Notes under the pieces: generated by a model
What the model saw: the letters and a program-made list of their open reading frames with translations, nothing else
Database searches by the model: none
Told to the model about the DNA's origin: nothing
In this document: positions 36,061 through 45,591 of the stretch, piece after piece
How the letters are laid out: each line of letters starts with the position of its first letter
Position numbering within the stretch: position 1 is the stretch's first letter
Made by a program: the position numbers and the translations under genes
Origin: an uncultured Draconibacterium sp.
Lineage (GTDB): Bacteria; Bacteroidota; Bacteroidia; Bacteroidales; Prolixibacteraceae
Assembly: GCF_963674925.1 (NCBI RefSeq)
Contig: NZ_OY771648.1
Coordinates: 186,001-250,000, forward strand
Direction: 5' to 3'
DNA length: 64,000 nt

Positions 36061-38280
36061 GTGCAACATTTTACAAAAGCAGAAATAAGACATATTGAAG
36101 ACCGCTATCAGGATTTTTTGAAGGTCATTAAAGACAAGTTTGATGAAGGGCGGCTGGCACGTATCGATAAAGCATTTCGATTCTCGAATGCGGCACATCA
36201 TGGCATAAAACGCAAATCGGGCGAACCGTTTATTATTCATCCCATTGCAGTTGCGCGTATTGTTGCGGTAGATTTGGGATTGGGTGCCACATCGATTGTT
36301 GCAGCCTTGTTACACGATGTTGTTGAAGATACCGATTACCGTTTGACTGACATCGAAAATATGTTTGGCACACGCGTGTCGCGTATTGTTGACGGACTAA
36401 CCAAACTTTCGGGCGACTTTGATGCCAAACATGCACTTACACTGAAAAAGATGCTGATGACCCTTTCGGACGATGTAAGGGTTATTCTGATAAAAATTGC
36501 CGATCGTTTGCACAATATGCGAACGCTTGATTCGATGCCGGCGCACAAAAAAATAAAAATTGCCGGCGAAACACTTTTTCTTTATGTGCCACTGGCGCAT
36601 AGGCTGGGTTTACATGCTATAAAAAGCGATCTGGAAGACCTGAGCTTTAAGCATAAACATCCGGAGGAATATGAACAAATTCAATACCTGCTGCACAATC
36701 AGGAAGATAAGCGTAACTACCTGGTAAACGAATTCACCAGCCCGATTATTGAAAAACTGAAGGAAGAAGGAATTGATTGTAAGGTAGAACACCGGCTAAA
36801 AACAAGTTACTCCATCTGGCAAAAGATGCAGAAAAAAGCGGTGGCCTTTAACGAAGTTTATGATATTCTGGCCATTCGCATTATTATCAACTCGAAAAAA
36901 GGGATATCTGAAAAAAGACAATGTTTTGATGTCCTATCGATAGTTACTGATATCTACAAGCCAAAACCCGACCGGATTCGCGACTGGATTACCATGCCAA
37001 AAGCAAATGGTTACGAATCGTTGCATGTTACCGTAATGGGACCGCAGGGGCATTGGGTTGAAATTCAGATCCGAACCGACAGAATGGATGATGTTGCCGA
37101 ACACGGTTTTGCCGCACATTATCGTTATAAAGACATCCGCAACTTTGAAAACGAATTGGATCCTTGGATTGAACGTATACGCGAATTATTGCAAAGTCCT
37201 GATTCTGATGCTTTTGAATTTCTGGATGATTTTAAACTCAACCTGTTCTCTTCAGAGATAAATGTTTTTACACCAAAAGGCGACATGTTTTCGTTGCCAC
37301 TGGGATCGACCGTAATCGATTTTGCCTACGAAATACACACCGAACTGGGCAATAAATGTATTGGAGCCAAAATAAATACCAAGCTGGTTCCTATCAGCCA
37401 CATACTTGAGAATGGCGACCAGATTGAAATTCTGACCTCTGAAAACCAGTCACCCAAACTGGAGTGGCTGAAGTTTTCGGCATCGCCAAAAGCAAGAGGT
37501 AAAATCAAAAATGTATTCCGGCTCGAAAAAAGCAAACATACCGACAAAGGCAAGGAAATTATCGAACAGCTTTTTAAAGACATAAACGCTCCCTTTACGT
37601 CGAATAACCTAAAAAAATTAACGGCACACTTTAACCTGAACAACAAAGAACAGTTGTATTCCGAAGTTGGTATGGGATTTCTGGAGCTGGATGATGTAAA
37701 AGACATTATCGGCAAAAAGTCGGAAAGTAAGCTGGTAAAATACTGGAATATTACATTTGGATCGGGCAACAAAAACAAAGATGAAGAAGAAACGCCTGAG
37801 AACGAAAAAATAGACAAGAGAAAACCATTTTTATTACGAGAAAACCAGGACAACATTAAATTCTCGCTGGCTAAATGCTGTAATCCAATTCCCGGCGAAT
37901 CTGTTGTGGGCTACCTTACAACCGACGATCACGTTATTATTCATAAAGTAAAATGCCGCGAGCTGGAAAAATTTATTGCCAACCAGGGCGAAAAAATCAT
38001 TCAGGCCGAATGGACAAAATTTAAACGCCAGTCGTACCTTACACGGTTGCATTTGCAGGGGTTCGACCGACTGGGAATTGTAAACGAAGTAACAACGCTT
38101 ATATCTAAGGGCCATAATATTAACATGCGTTCAGTAAAATTCGACACTCACGATGGAATTTTTATGGGCGACCTGTTTTTATACATCCATAACACAAACG
38201 ATTTAGACAACTTAATCAACAAGCTTAGAACGATTAAAGGCATTGATAGTGTTAATCGTGTAGAAAACCTTGAGGATTAA
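36061..38280 (+). CDS. Bifunctional (p)ppGpp synthetase/hydrolase, RelA/SpoT family
   Basis: 739 residues from the GTG at 36061. The hydrolase HD domain is intact (EPFIIHPIAVA, LLHDVVEDT with His85-Asp86). The synthetase domain has YDILAIRIII, MPKANGYESLHVTVMG and EIQIRTDRMDDVAEHG. A TGS domain (about 400-465, INVFTPKGDMFSLPLGSTV) and a C-terminal ACT domain (about 660-735) follow. It makes and degrades the stringent-response alarmone. The intact HD motif means it is not a synthetase-only RelA. Confidence 0.95.
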   Translation: MQHFTKAEIRHIEDRYQDFLKVIKDKFDEGRLARIDKAFRFSNAAHHGIKRKSGEPFIIHPIAVARIVAVDLGLGATSIVAALLHDVVEDTDYRLTDIENMFGTRVSRIVDGLTKLSGDFDAKHALTLKKMLMTLSDDVRVILIKIADRLHNMRTLDSMPAHKKIKIAGETLFLYVPLAHRLGLHAIKSDLEDLSFKHKHPEEYEQIQYLLHNQEDKRNYLVNEFTSPIIEKLKEEGIDCKVEHRLKTSYSIWQKMQKKAVAFNEVYDILAIRIIINSKKGISEKRQCFDVLSIVTDIYKPKPDRIRDWITMPKANGYESLHVTVMGPQGHWVEIQIRTDRMDDVAEHGFAAHYRYKDIRNFENELDPWIERIRELLQSPDSDAFEFLDDFKLNLFSSEINVFTPKGDMFSLPLGSTVIDFAYEIHTELGNKCIGAKINTKLVPISHILENGDQIEILTSENQSPKLEWLKFSASPKARGKIKNVFRLEKSKHTDKGKEIIEQLFKDINAPFTSNNLKKLTAHFNLNNKEQLYSEVGMGFLELDDVKDIIGKKSESKLVKYWNITFGSGNKNKDEEETPENEKIDKRKPFLLRENQDNIKFSLAKCCNPIPGESVVGYLTTDDHVIIHKVKCRELEKFIANQGEKIIQAEWTKFKRQSYLTRLHLQGFDRLGIVNEVTTLISKGHNINMRSVKFDTHDGIFMGDLFLYIHNTNDLDNLINKLRTIKGIDSVNRVENLED

Positions 38281-38314
38281 TTTATATTCATTCTAAAAGA
38301 ATAAATTTTTTTTC

Positions 38315-38322
38315 TATTTTTG
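38315..38322 (+). promoter_or_regulatory. Promoter -7 box upstream of the fur-like gene
   Basis: TATTTTTG, a TAnnTTTG match 23 bp before the ATG at 38346. Confidence 0.45.
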
Positions 38323-38345
38323 GCCTATTTAAAATTGGTTTAATT

Positions 38346-38789
38346 ATGAATAACCAGAAGACCAGAGAAACTGTGCGCAACATGTTTACCGAATACCTTG
38401 AAAAGAACGGTCACCGGAAAACACCCGAAAGATTTGCAATTCTTGACGAGATTTATTGTCGCGAGGGGCATTTCGATATTGAGTCCTTATACATTTCGAT
38501 GAAGAACAATAACTACCGGGTAAGCCGCGCCACATTGTACAATACCATCGATCTGTTACTCGATTGCAAGTTGGTTGTAAAACACCAGTTTGGCAAAAAC
38601 ATTGCACAGTTCGAAAAGGCTTTTGCAACACTTCAGCACGATCACCTTATCGATACAACCAACGGAAGTGTTGTTGAATTCTACGATCCGCGTATTCGCG
38701 AGATTATTGAAGATGCCTGCATCAAAAACGATTTTAAATTGTCGCATCACACGCTTTATATCTACGGCGAAAGCACTAAAAAAGAATAA
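38346..38789 (+). CDS. Fur-family transcriptional regulator
   Basis: A 147-residue regulator with a winged helix (about 18-85, RKTPERFAILDEIYCREGHF and YRVSRATLYNTIDLLLDCKL) and a metal/dimerisation domain starting HDHLID. The CxxC pair that usually follows HDHL is absent here (HDHLIDTTNGSVVEF), so the structural zinc site is missing. It may respond to iron, peroxide or another metal; the sequence cannot decide. Monocistronic with its own terminator. Confidence 0.88.
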   Translation: MNNQKTRETVRNMFTEYLEKNGHRKTPERFAILDEIYCREGHFDIESLYISMKNNNYRVSRATLYNTIDLLLDCKLVVKHQFGKNIAQFEKAFATLQHDHLIDTTNGSVVEFYDPRIREIIEDACIKNDFKLSHHTLYIYGESTKKE

Positions 38790-38889
38790 AGCTGTTAATT
38801 CTTAATAGATTATAAATTAAATGCAGGGTGCGGGTATTTTTATTGCAGAGCATAAAATATTTAGTACTTTTAACTGCTTAATTTGAAAG

Positions 38890-38930
38890 CCGTGAAAGGT
38901 TAATCTTGAACGATTAAGTTTTCGCGGTTT
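38890..38930 (+). terminator. Terminator of the fur-like gene
   Basis: An imperfect 16-bp stem (13 of 16 paired by my count) from CCGTGAAA to TTTTCGCGG, followed by TTTT. It lies 30 bp before purA. Confidence 0.6.
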
Positions 38931-38959
38931 TGCATGTAAAATAAAAATCAAAACTCAAA

Positions 38960-40237
38960 ATGAAGGTAGATGTATTGTTGGGCCTGCAATGGGGCGACGA
39001 GGGAAAAGGTAAGATTGTTGACGTATTTACTCCGGAATACGACGTTATAGCTCGTTTTCAGGGAGGGCCAAACGCCGGCCACACCCTTGAATTCAACAAT
39101 ATTAAACATGTTTTGCACACGATTCCTTCGGGCATTTTCCGCGAAAACAAAATCAATGTAATTGGTAACGGTGTTGTTATCGACCCAATCGTTTTCAAAA
39201 AAGAAATTGAGTCGTTGAGTAAAATCGGTGTCGATATCTCGAAAAACCTATATATCTCGAAAAAGGCACATATGATTCTGCCTACTCATAAGATTTTGGA
39301 TGCTGCATCGGAACAGAAAAAAGGTGACACTAAAATTGGTTCAACCTTAAAAGGCATCGGACCAACCTATAAAGATAAAATTGGCCGTGATGGTTTGCGT
39401 GTTGGCGACCTGGTTCATGGTTTTGAAGAAAAATACACCGCACGAATTAACAACCACAAAGTAATGTTAAGCGAGTTCTTTAAGTACGACTACGAAAAGA
39501 TGCTTAACGAATGTGAAAAAGAGTGGTTTGAAGGTGTTGAAGTGCTGAAATCGTTTAACCTGGTCGACACCGAGCACATGATTAACGATGCCTTAAAAGA
39601 AGGCAAATCAGTGTTAGCCGAAGGTGCTCAGGGAACCTTGCTCGATATTGATTTTGGATCGTATCCATTTGTAACCAGCTCGAACACGATTTGTGCCGGA
39701 GCTTGCACCGGGTTAGGACTTGCACCAAATGCCATTGGTAAAGTTTTCGGTATTTTTAAAGCGTATTGTACGCGCGTTGGAATGGGGCCGTTCCCTACCG
39801 AGCTTTTCGATGAGACAGGCGAAAAACTGCGTACTGCAGGTAATGAGTTCGGATCAACAACCGGTCGTCCGCGACGTTGTGGCTGGCTTGATTTGGTAGC
39901 ATTAAAATACACTTGTATGCTGAATGGTGTATCGGAACTAATTATGATGAAAGCCGATGTGCTGGATGATTTCGATACGATTAAAGTTTGTGTAGGTTAC
40001 GAAATTGATGGTGAAGTTGTTGAGCACTTTCCATTTGAATTAGACGACCATGTAAAACCTGTTTACGTTGAACTACCAGGCTGGAAAACCGATCTGACCA
40101 AGATTAAAGATCAGAACGAATTCCCTGAAGAACTGAATAACTACATTAACTTTATTGAAGACGAAATGGGTATTCCTATTTCGCTTGCATCAGTTGGTCC
40201 GAACAGGGAACAAACAATTATGCTCGAAAAAGAATAA
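38960..40237 (+). CDS. purA: Adenylosuccinate synthase
   Basis: A 425-residue GTP-dependent enzyme joining IMP and aspartate on the way to AMP. Motifs: LLGLQWGDEGKGKIVDVF, GGPNAGHTLEF, GIGPTYKDKIGRDGLR, LAEGAQGTLLDIDFGSYPFV, TTGRPRRCGWLD. Full length. Own terminator downstream. Confidence 0.97.
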   Translation: MKVDVLLGLQWGDEGKGKIVDVFTPEYDVIARFQGGPNAGHTLEFNNIKHVLHTIPSGIFRENKINVIGNGVVIDPIVFKKEIESLSKIGVDISKNLYISKKAHMILPTHKILDAASEQKKGDTKIGSTLKGIGPTYKDKIGRDGLRVGDLVHGFEEKYTARINNHKVMLSEFFKYDYEKMLNECEKEWFEGVEVLKSFNLVDTEHMINDALKEGKSVLAEGAQGTLLDIDFGSYPFVTSSNTICAGACTGLGLAPNAIGKVFGIFKAYCTRVGMGPFPTELFDETGEKLRTAGNEFGSTTGRPRRCGWLDLVALKYTCMLNGVSELIMMKADVLDDFDTIKVCVGYEIDGEVVEHFPFELDDHVKPVYVELPGWKTDLTKIKDQNEFPEELNNYINFIEDEMGIPISLASVGPNREQTIMLEKE

Positions 40238-40257
40238 ACAAAGATATTTTGGATTGA

Positions 40258-40290
40258 AAACGCTGTTCATTTATTTGAGCAGCGTTTTTT
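40258..40290 (+). terminator. Rho-independent terminator of purA
   Basis: AACGCTG (40259-40265) pairs with CAGCGTT (40280-40286), followed by a T run. Confidence 0.88.
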
Positions 40291-40483
40291 GTTTTCTTAC
40301 GCTGTCCCATGTTTCAAAAATTACTACTCCCCCCTTCAACTATCTGTTTCATTAAATATCAAAAGCAGACTAACTTACACTTCCGCTTTCCATTTCAGAA
40401 CATAAACATTCGGTTAAATAATTAAAAGATCATTTAAATAGTTATAATTCTTAATTATCTTTAAGCATCTCACAGGGGGCAAA

Positions 40484-41911
40484 ATGGGATCAATATTTAA
40501 GGAAAAATTAGGACTTTACACCGACTTGTATGAGCTGACTATGGCTCAGGGCTACTTTTATTGCCATAAAAAAGACCAGCACACTTCGTTCGACTATTAT
40601 TTCAGAACCAATCCGTACAAAGGTGGTTACACTGTTTTTGCGGGTTTGCAGGATTTTATTGATGCCCTACAGGAATTCACCTATTCAAAATCAGACCTGG
40701 AATTTCTAAAAGCAAACGGCTTCAAGGATGAGTTCCTTGAGTACCTGCGCAACTTCAAATTCTCAGGAGATATTTACAGTGTAAAAGAAGGCGAAATTGT
40801 TTTTCCGAACGAGCCGCTTTTGTCGGTAGAAGGAAACATTATTGAGTGTCAGTTGGTAGAAAGTATTTTGCTGAATATTCTGAATTTCGAATCGCTGATT
40901 GCCACAAAGGCTTTCCGGATCAAACATATTTCGGGACAAAAATTGTTTGCCGATTTTGGCCTGCGCCGTGCCCAGGATTTTGGTGCCATTCATGCCAGCC
41001 GGGCCGCCTGTATCGGTGGCGCTTCATCAACATCGAATACCCTGGCCGGGAAAATATATAATATTCCTGTTAGCGGAACAATGGCGCACAGCTGGGTACA
41101 AAGTTTCGATTCGGAGCTGGAAGCTTTCAGAGCGTTTGCCGAAACGAATCCCGACAATACCATTTTGCTGGTTGACACCTACAATACCCTAAAATCGGGC
41201 GTGCCCAATGCGATTACAGTTGGTCATGAAATGGCTGCCAAAGGTGAAAGACTAAAAGCCATTCGTCTGGATAGCGGAGACCTGGCATACCTTAGTAAAA
41301 AAGCCCGAAAACAATTGGACGACGCAGGATTACAAGATGTTCAGATTCTGGCATCGAACCAGCTGAACGAATATGTTATTAAAACTTTACTGCTGGACCA
41401 GAATGCCGCCATCGACGGTTTTGGAATTGGCACAGAAATGATTACAGGAAAAAGCGACGCTGCCCTGGACGGTGTTTATAAACTCACTGAAATTGACGGA
41501 GAACCAAAAATGAAATTCTCCGAAAATATCGAAAAAATTACCCTGCCCGGAAAGAAACAACTGGTAAGGTATTTTGATGAAGAAGGCATGTTCTACCGTG
41601 ATGGGATTCTGCTTCAGGATGAAAAACCGGAAGAAGTGGGAACGATCTATCACCGGATTTACCCCGAAAAAAATACGGAAGTCTCGAAACTAAAATTTGA
41701 ATTGCTGCGTGAAAAAGTGGTTGAACAGGGAAACATTTTGCTTCAGCACAAAAATCCGGTAGAGATACACGAATACCTGAAAAGCCGGGCCGCTTTATTG
41801 CCCGACGAACATAAACGTTTTATCAGTCCACACCTCTATAAAGTTGGTATCTCGAATAAATTAATGGCTACCCGCAACGCTCTAACACAAAAATTACGAA
41901 CGTTACACTAA
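40484..41911 (+). CDS. Nicotinate phosphoribosyltransferase
   Basis: A 475-residue enzyme converting nicotinate and PRPP to nicotinate mononucleotide in NAD salvage. Motifs: LYTDLYELTMAQGYF at the N terminus, DFGLRRAQDFGAI, SGTMAHSWVQSF, LLVDTYNTLKSGVPNAI, RLDSGDLAYLS, GFGIGTEMITGKSDAALDGV. The length and motifs fit the longer type-II-like PncB/NAPRT group. A 245-bp upstream gap holds the purA terminator and no gene. Its neighbour 8 bp downstream is a PLP enzyme in the same direction. Confidence 0.94.
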   Translation: MGSIFKEKLGLYTDLYELTMAQGYFYCHKKDQHTSFDYYFRTNPYKGGYTVFAGLQDFIDALQEFTYSKSDLEFLKANGFKDEFLEYLRNFKFSGDIYSVKEGEIVFPNEPLLSVEGNIIECQLVESILLNILNFESLIATKAFRIKHISGQKLFADFGLRRAQDFGAIHASRAACIGGASSTSNTLAGKIYNIPVSGTMAHSWVQSFDSELEAFRAFAETNPDNTILLVDTYNTLKSGVPNAITVGHEMAAKGERLKAIRLDSGDLAYLSKKARKQLDDAGLQDVQILASNQLNEYVIKTLLLDQNAAIDGFGIGTEMITGKSDAALDGVYKLTEIDGEPKMKFSENIEKITLPGKKQLVRYFDEEGMFYRDGILLQDEKPEEVGTIYHRIYPEKNTEVSKLKFELLREKVVEQGNILLQHKNPVEIHEYLKSRAALLPDEHKRFISPHLYKVGISNKLMATRNALTQKLRTLH

Positions 41912-41919
41912 GTTATTTT

Positions 41920-43020
41920 ATGACAGAAATTACACGACCTACACTTATTATTGACAAAGAAATTTGCCTGCAGAACATTGAACGGATGGTAAAAAAAGCC
42001 GAAAACTATAATCTTCGGTTGCGTCCCCACTTCAAAACACATCAGGCAGCAAAGGTCGGTGAGTGGTTTAAACGTTTCGGAGTCAGCCAAATCACTGTTT
42101 CATCGGTGTTAATGGCTGAATATTTTGCATCGAACGGATGGAATGACATAACGCTTGCTTTTCCGTTAAATATATTGGAAATGAGCAGAATTGACCGTTT
42201 GGCAGACTCCATCAAACTGAATGTACTGATTGAAAACAGGGAAGCAGCAGAAGTTCTGGCCAGTAAAGCGACCAATAAAATTGGTGTGTATTTAAAAATC
42301 GACACCGGCTATAACCGCACCGGTATTCCGGCAGGCAGAACCGGCCGCATCGATTCAATTCTTGATATTTTGCGGAAAAACAGCAAACTTACTTTTAAAG
42401 GATTTCTTACACACACCGGCCACACCTACACAGCACTGTCAACCAACGAAATATTCAGCAGTCATTTTGATGCCTTGCTAAAACTGAAAAAACTAAAAAA
42501 CAGGTATCATAAAGATTATCCGGGAATGGAACTGAGTATGGGCGACACACCGTCGGCCAGCATTTGTGGGAATTTTGACGGAATAGACGAAATTCGTCCG
42601 GGTAATTTTGTTTTTTACGACCTGATGCAACACAACCTGGGCGTATGCGAAATAAGCGACATTGCCGTAAGAGTTGTATGCCCGGTGGTGGCCAAACATG
42701 TTTCAAGAAACGAAATTGTGATTTACGGTGGTGCCGTTCATTTCTCAAAAGACACGCTTCAAAATACCGATGGGAAACAATTATATGGTCGGGTAATTAT
42801 TAGTCAGGATAAAGAAAAAGTTCTGCTCGATACGAAAAATTACCTGTCGCGACTTTCGCAGGAACACGGCGTAATTAAAGTTACACCCACCCATTTCAAA
42901 CAGATAAAAGTGGGTGATCTGGTGGAAATTATTCCGGTGCATTCGTGCCTTACAGCAAATATGATGGGGCACATGATTACCACTGAAGGTGAGTTTATTG
43001 AAATGATGCCAAAATATTAG
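41920..43020 (+). CDS. D-threonine aldolase / D-serine dehydratase-like PLP enzyme
   Basis: A 366-residue fold-type III PLP enzyme. The alanine-racemase-like barrel carries the PLP lysine region in LRPHFKTHQAAKVGEW; other motifs are VYLKIDTGYNRTGIPAG, FLTHTGHTYT and SMGDTPSAS. The C-terminal domain has metal-site residues in IIPVHSCLTANMMGH (His and Cys), as in DSD1 and D-threonine aldolases. It acts on a D-3-hydroxy amino acid; the substrate is not determined. Eight bp after the phosphoribosyltransferase gene. Confidence 0.88.
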   Translation: MTEITRPTLIIDKEICLQNIERMVKKAENYNLRLRPHFKTHQAAKVGEWFKRFGVSQITVSSVLMAEYFASNGWNDITLAFPLNILEMSRIDRLADSIKLNVLIENREAAEVLASKATNKIGVYLKIDTGYNRTGIPAGRTGRIDSILDILRKNSKLTFKGFLTHTGHTYTALSTNEIFSSHFDALLKLKKLKNRYHKDYPGMELSMGDTPSASICGNFDGIDEIRPGNFVFYDLMQHNLGVCEISDIAVRVVCPVVAKHVSRNEIVIYGGAVHFSKDTLQNTDGKQLYGRVIISQDKEKVLLDTKNYLSRLSQEHGVIKVTPTHFKQIKVGDLVEIIPVHSCLTANMMGHMITTEGEFIEMMPKY

Positions 43021-43024
43021 TAAA

Positions 43025-43114
43025 ATGAAACGAGCATGTAAAATAGTACACCCAAGAGGAATATTAGAATACGTGCGGGTTCCAAACTATACCGTTAAAA
43101 ACAAACCATTTTAA
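43025..43114 (+). CDS. Possible 29-residue micro-ORF (MKRAC type)
   Basis: ATG at 43025, reading MKRACKIVHPRGILEYVRV then PNYTVKNKPF, ending 4 bp before the TfoX-C gene. The tight placement between two co-directional genes and the shared MKRAC beginning with the frame at 28725 are suggestive. It could be a leader peptide or a real small protein. Confidence 0.35.
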   Translation: MKRACKIVHPRGILEYVRVPNYTVKNKPF

Positions 43115-43118
43115 TAGT

Positions 43119-43373
43119 ATGAAATTAAACGAACTGCCAAACATTGGAAAAACGCTGGAGCAGAAATTAACAGAAGCAGGTATTACAAGTCCGGAACAAC
43201 TTAAGGCAACAGGTGCCGAAAATGCTTTTTTAAGACTTGCTCTCGAAGACAGATCAGCCTGTTACAATATGCTTTGTGCGCTAGAGGGTGCCATTCAAGG
43301 CATTCGCTGGCATCAACTGTCAGCAGAAAGGAAGAATGAGCTGAAGGAATTTCTGCGCTTAAAAAGCGTTTAA
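43119..43373 (+). CDS. TfoX C-terminal domain protein
   Basis: An 84-residue single-domain helical protein with LNELPNIGKTLEQKLTEAGI (helix-hairpin-helix-like), TGAENAFLRLALED and ALEGAIQGIRWHQLSAERK. This is the TfoX C-terminal domain alone, without the N-terminal domain of the competence regulator Sxy/TfoX. It may bind DNA or a partner; function unknown. Confidence 0.88.
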   Translation: MKLNELPNIGKTLEQKLTEAGITSPEQLKATGAENAFLRLALEDRSACYNMLCALEGAIQGIRWHQLSAERKNELKEFLRLKSV

Positions 43374-43414
43374 CTCAATACAAAACAGTTAAAGCAATCC
43401 AAATTAAATATCCA

Positions 43415-43840
43415 ATGAAATCACGTTTAAACATTGTAACGCTTGGCGTAAAAGACCTGGGTCAATCAAAAGCATTTTATCAAAAAGCATTGGGCTGGGA
43501 GCCTACAAAAGACAGCGACGATAATATCGTATTCTTTAATCACGGTGGAATTATTTTAGGCCTCTACCCTATTGACAAGCTGGCCGAAGATGCTGAAATA
43601 AGTCCTTCCAGAAGTGGTTTTTCGGGAGTTACATTAGCCATCAATCTCGACACAAAAGAAGCCGTTCAGGAATTGTATAACACGGTAATTAAAAACGGAG
43701 GTAAATCGCTGGTTGAACCACGCGAAACTTTTTGGGGTGGTTACGATGCTTATTTTGCCGATCCGGATGGAAACGCCTGGGAAATTGCGTGGGCACCGTT
43801 TTGGAAATTTGATGAACAGGGCAGCCTCCTTGCGGAATAA
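43415..43840 (+). CDS. VOC-family protein (glyoxalase-like)
   Basis: A 141-residue protein with two beta-alpha-beta-beta-beta units: LNIVTLGVKDLGQSKAFYQK with HGGIILGLYP, then SGVTLAINLDTKEAV with GGYDAYFADPDGNAWEIAW. Vicinal-oxygen-chelate fold, as in glyoxalases and dioxygenases. The substrate cannot be told. Last of the plus-strand run, ending at a strong hairpin. Confidence 0.88.
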   Translation: MKSRLNIVTLGVKDLGQSKAFYQKALGWEPTKDSDDNIVFFNHGGIILGLYPIDKLAEDAEISPSRSGFSGVTLAINLDTKEAVQELYNTVIKNGGKSLVEPRETFWGGYDAYFADPDGNAWEIAWAPFWKFDEQGSLLAE

Positions 43841-43860
43841 AAAATACCCTATGGGAGTGA

Positions 43861-43897
43861 ATAGTGATAGTATGACTTTGAGTCATACTATCACTAT
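43861..43897. terminator. Long perfect hairpin, bidirectional terminator
   Basis: A perfect 16-bp stem, 43861-43876 against 43882-43897, with a five-base loop. T-rich downstream. It lies between the convergent VOC and pepD stops. Confidence 0.85.
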
Positions 43898-43911
43898 TTT
43901 TATCTGAAATT

Positions 43912-45375
43912 CTATTTTTCAGGAATAGCTTCCAGTGTAGCCACCAAAAACTCCCAGAATTTTTTAACCGTTTCAATATTTACTTTTTCATCCGGCGAGT
44001 GTGGGTAACGAATGGTTGGTCCAAACGAAATCATATCCCAATGCGGGTAGTTCTGTGCCAGAATACCACACTCCAAACCGGCGTGAATGGCCATAATTTT
44101 TGGCACCTTCCCCCACTTGGTATTATACACATCCTGCATGGTTTTTAAAATCGGCGATTCCATGTTTGGCTTCCATCCCGGGTATGCACCCGAGAGAGTT
44201 ACTTCGGCACCGGCCAGTTCAAAAACAGCTTTTAAACGTGTGCCCAGTTCATCTTTTGCCGAATCAACCGAACTACGCATCAAACAACCACCATTAATGG
44301 TTTTGCTTTCAGCATCCGATTTTAAAATGGCCAGATTGGTAGAAGTTTCCACCAAACCTTCCATGCTGTCGCTCATACGGATTACTCCGTTGGGGCAGGC
44401 CACCACAGCACGTGTTACGTTTTTCTGAGTAGCAGCATCGATCAATGTTTCGGGCAATTCGGTTTGCTCAACGGCAATATCCAAATCAGGTTCGGTAGCG
44501 GCAAGTTCGGCTTTTACAGCATCGGTAATTTCATCAACCAAAGCGATAAAATCGGCCACTTTTGTCTCTTCAACCACAACTACACCAAATGCTTCGCGCG
44601 GGATGGCATTTCTTAAACTTCCGCCGTCGATACCGGCCAAACGAACACCCAGCTCTTCGGCTGCATGAATAATCCGAAAAAATGTTTTTATCGAATTTCC
44701 GCGGCCCAGAATAATATCCATTCCCGAGTGACCACCTTTTAAACCGGTTACGCTTAATTGCAAAGCCACAAAACCAAGCGGCACTTCCTCGTCGGTATAA
44801 TTGAAAGTAATGTTTACATCTTCTCCACCGGCGCAGCCTACGTACAATTCACCCTCGTCTTCCGAATCGGTATTAATCAGTATTTCGGCATCAAGCATAC
44901 CGGCTTTTAACCCGTTTGCCCCGTCCATTCCGGTTTCTTCGGTAGCGGTGAGCAACACTTCAATGGGTCCGTGTTTTAAAGTTGTTGACGCTAAAACAGC
45001 CATTGCGGCCGACGAGCCGATTCCATTATCGGCACCCAGCGTTGTTCCATTGGCTGTTACCCAATCGCCATCCACAAAAGCCTCAATCGGATCGTTCTTA
45101 AAATCGTGAACTTTATCGCTGTTTTTTTGCGGAACCATATCGAGGTGCCCTTGCATAACCACCGTTTTGCGGTTTTCCATACCGGGAGTTGCCGGCTTTT
45201 TTATAATTACGTTTCCGGCATCGTCTTTAATGGTTTCCAACCCCAGTTTTTCACCAAATTTTACAGCCCAGTTCTGGATCTGCTCTTCGTGGTTTGAAGG
45301 ACGTGGGATCTGGGTCATTTCAGAAAAGATCTCCCACACATTCTGTGGCTCAAGATTTTTAATATCTACACTCAT
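43912..45375 (-). CDS. pepD: Aminoacyl-histidine dipeptidase (M20 family)
   Basis: A 487-residue metallopeptidase cleaving Xaa-His and other dipeptides. Metal and catalytic motifs: VVMQGHLDMVPQ, GADNGIGSSAAMAVLAS, LLTATEETGMDGANGL, LINTDSEDEGELYVGCAGG, and the C-terminal IHAGLECGILAQNYP. Full length. Divergently transcribed from the POT peptide transporter, a sensible pairing for peptide use. Confidence 0.95.
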   Translation of the reverse strand: MSVDIKNLEPQNVWEIFSEMTQIPRPSNHEEQIQNWAVKFGEKLGLETIKDDAGNVIIKKPATPGMENRKTVVMQGHLDMVPQKNSDKVHDFKNDPIEAFVDGDWVTANGTTLGADNGIGSSAAMAVLASTTLKHGPIEVLLTATEETGMDGANGLKAGMLDAEILINTDSEDEGELYVGCAGGEDVNITFNYTDEEVPLGFVALQLSVTGLKGGHSGMDIILGRGNSIKTFFRIIHAAEELGVRLAGIDGGSLRNAIPREAFGVVVVEETKVADFIALVDEITDAVKAELAATEPDLDIAVEQTELPETLIDAATQKNVTRAVVACPNGVIRMSDSMEGLVETSTNLAILKSDAESKTINGGCLMRSSVDSAKDELGTRLKAVFELAGAEVTLSGAYPGWKPNMESPILKTMQDVYNTKWGKVPKIMAIHAGLECGILAQNYPHWDMISFGPTIRYPHSPDEKVNIETVKKFWEFLVATLEAIPEK

Positions 45376-45591
45376 AATAATGCGTTTTTTACTTCAGGTT
45401 AAATACCTGCAATTTTATGTAACAAAGTAAGCAACAAATGAAAAAACATTTTGTGCATTTTCGGCTTAAAAGTTTTTAAAAGAGTATAAAATTAGGCACA
45501 AGAACAGAAAAGCTGATATGTTTCACGGAAATCTTTGAAGATAATTGATATTTTAGCGAGCTTTAGAAAGAAATAAAAATCTATAATTATT

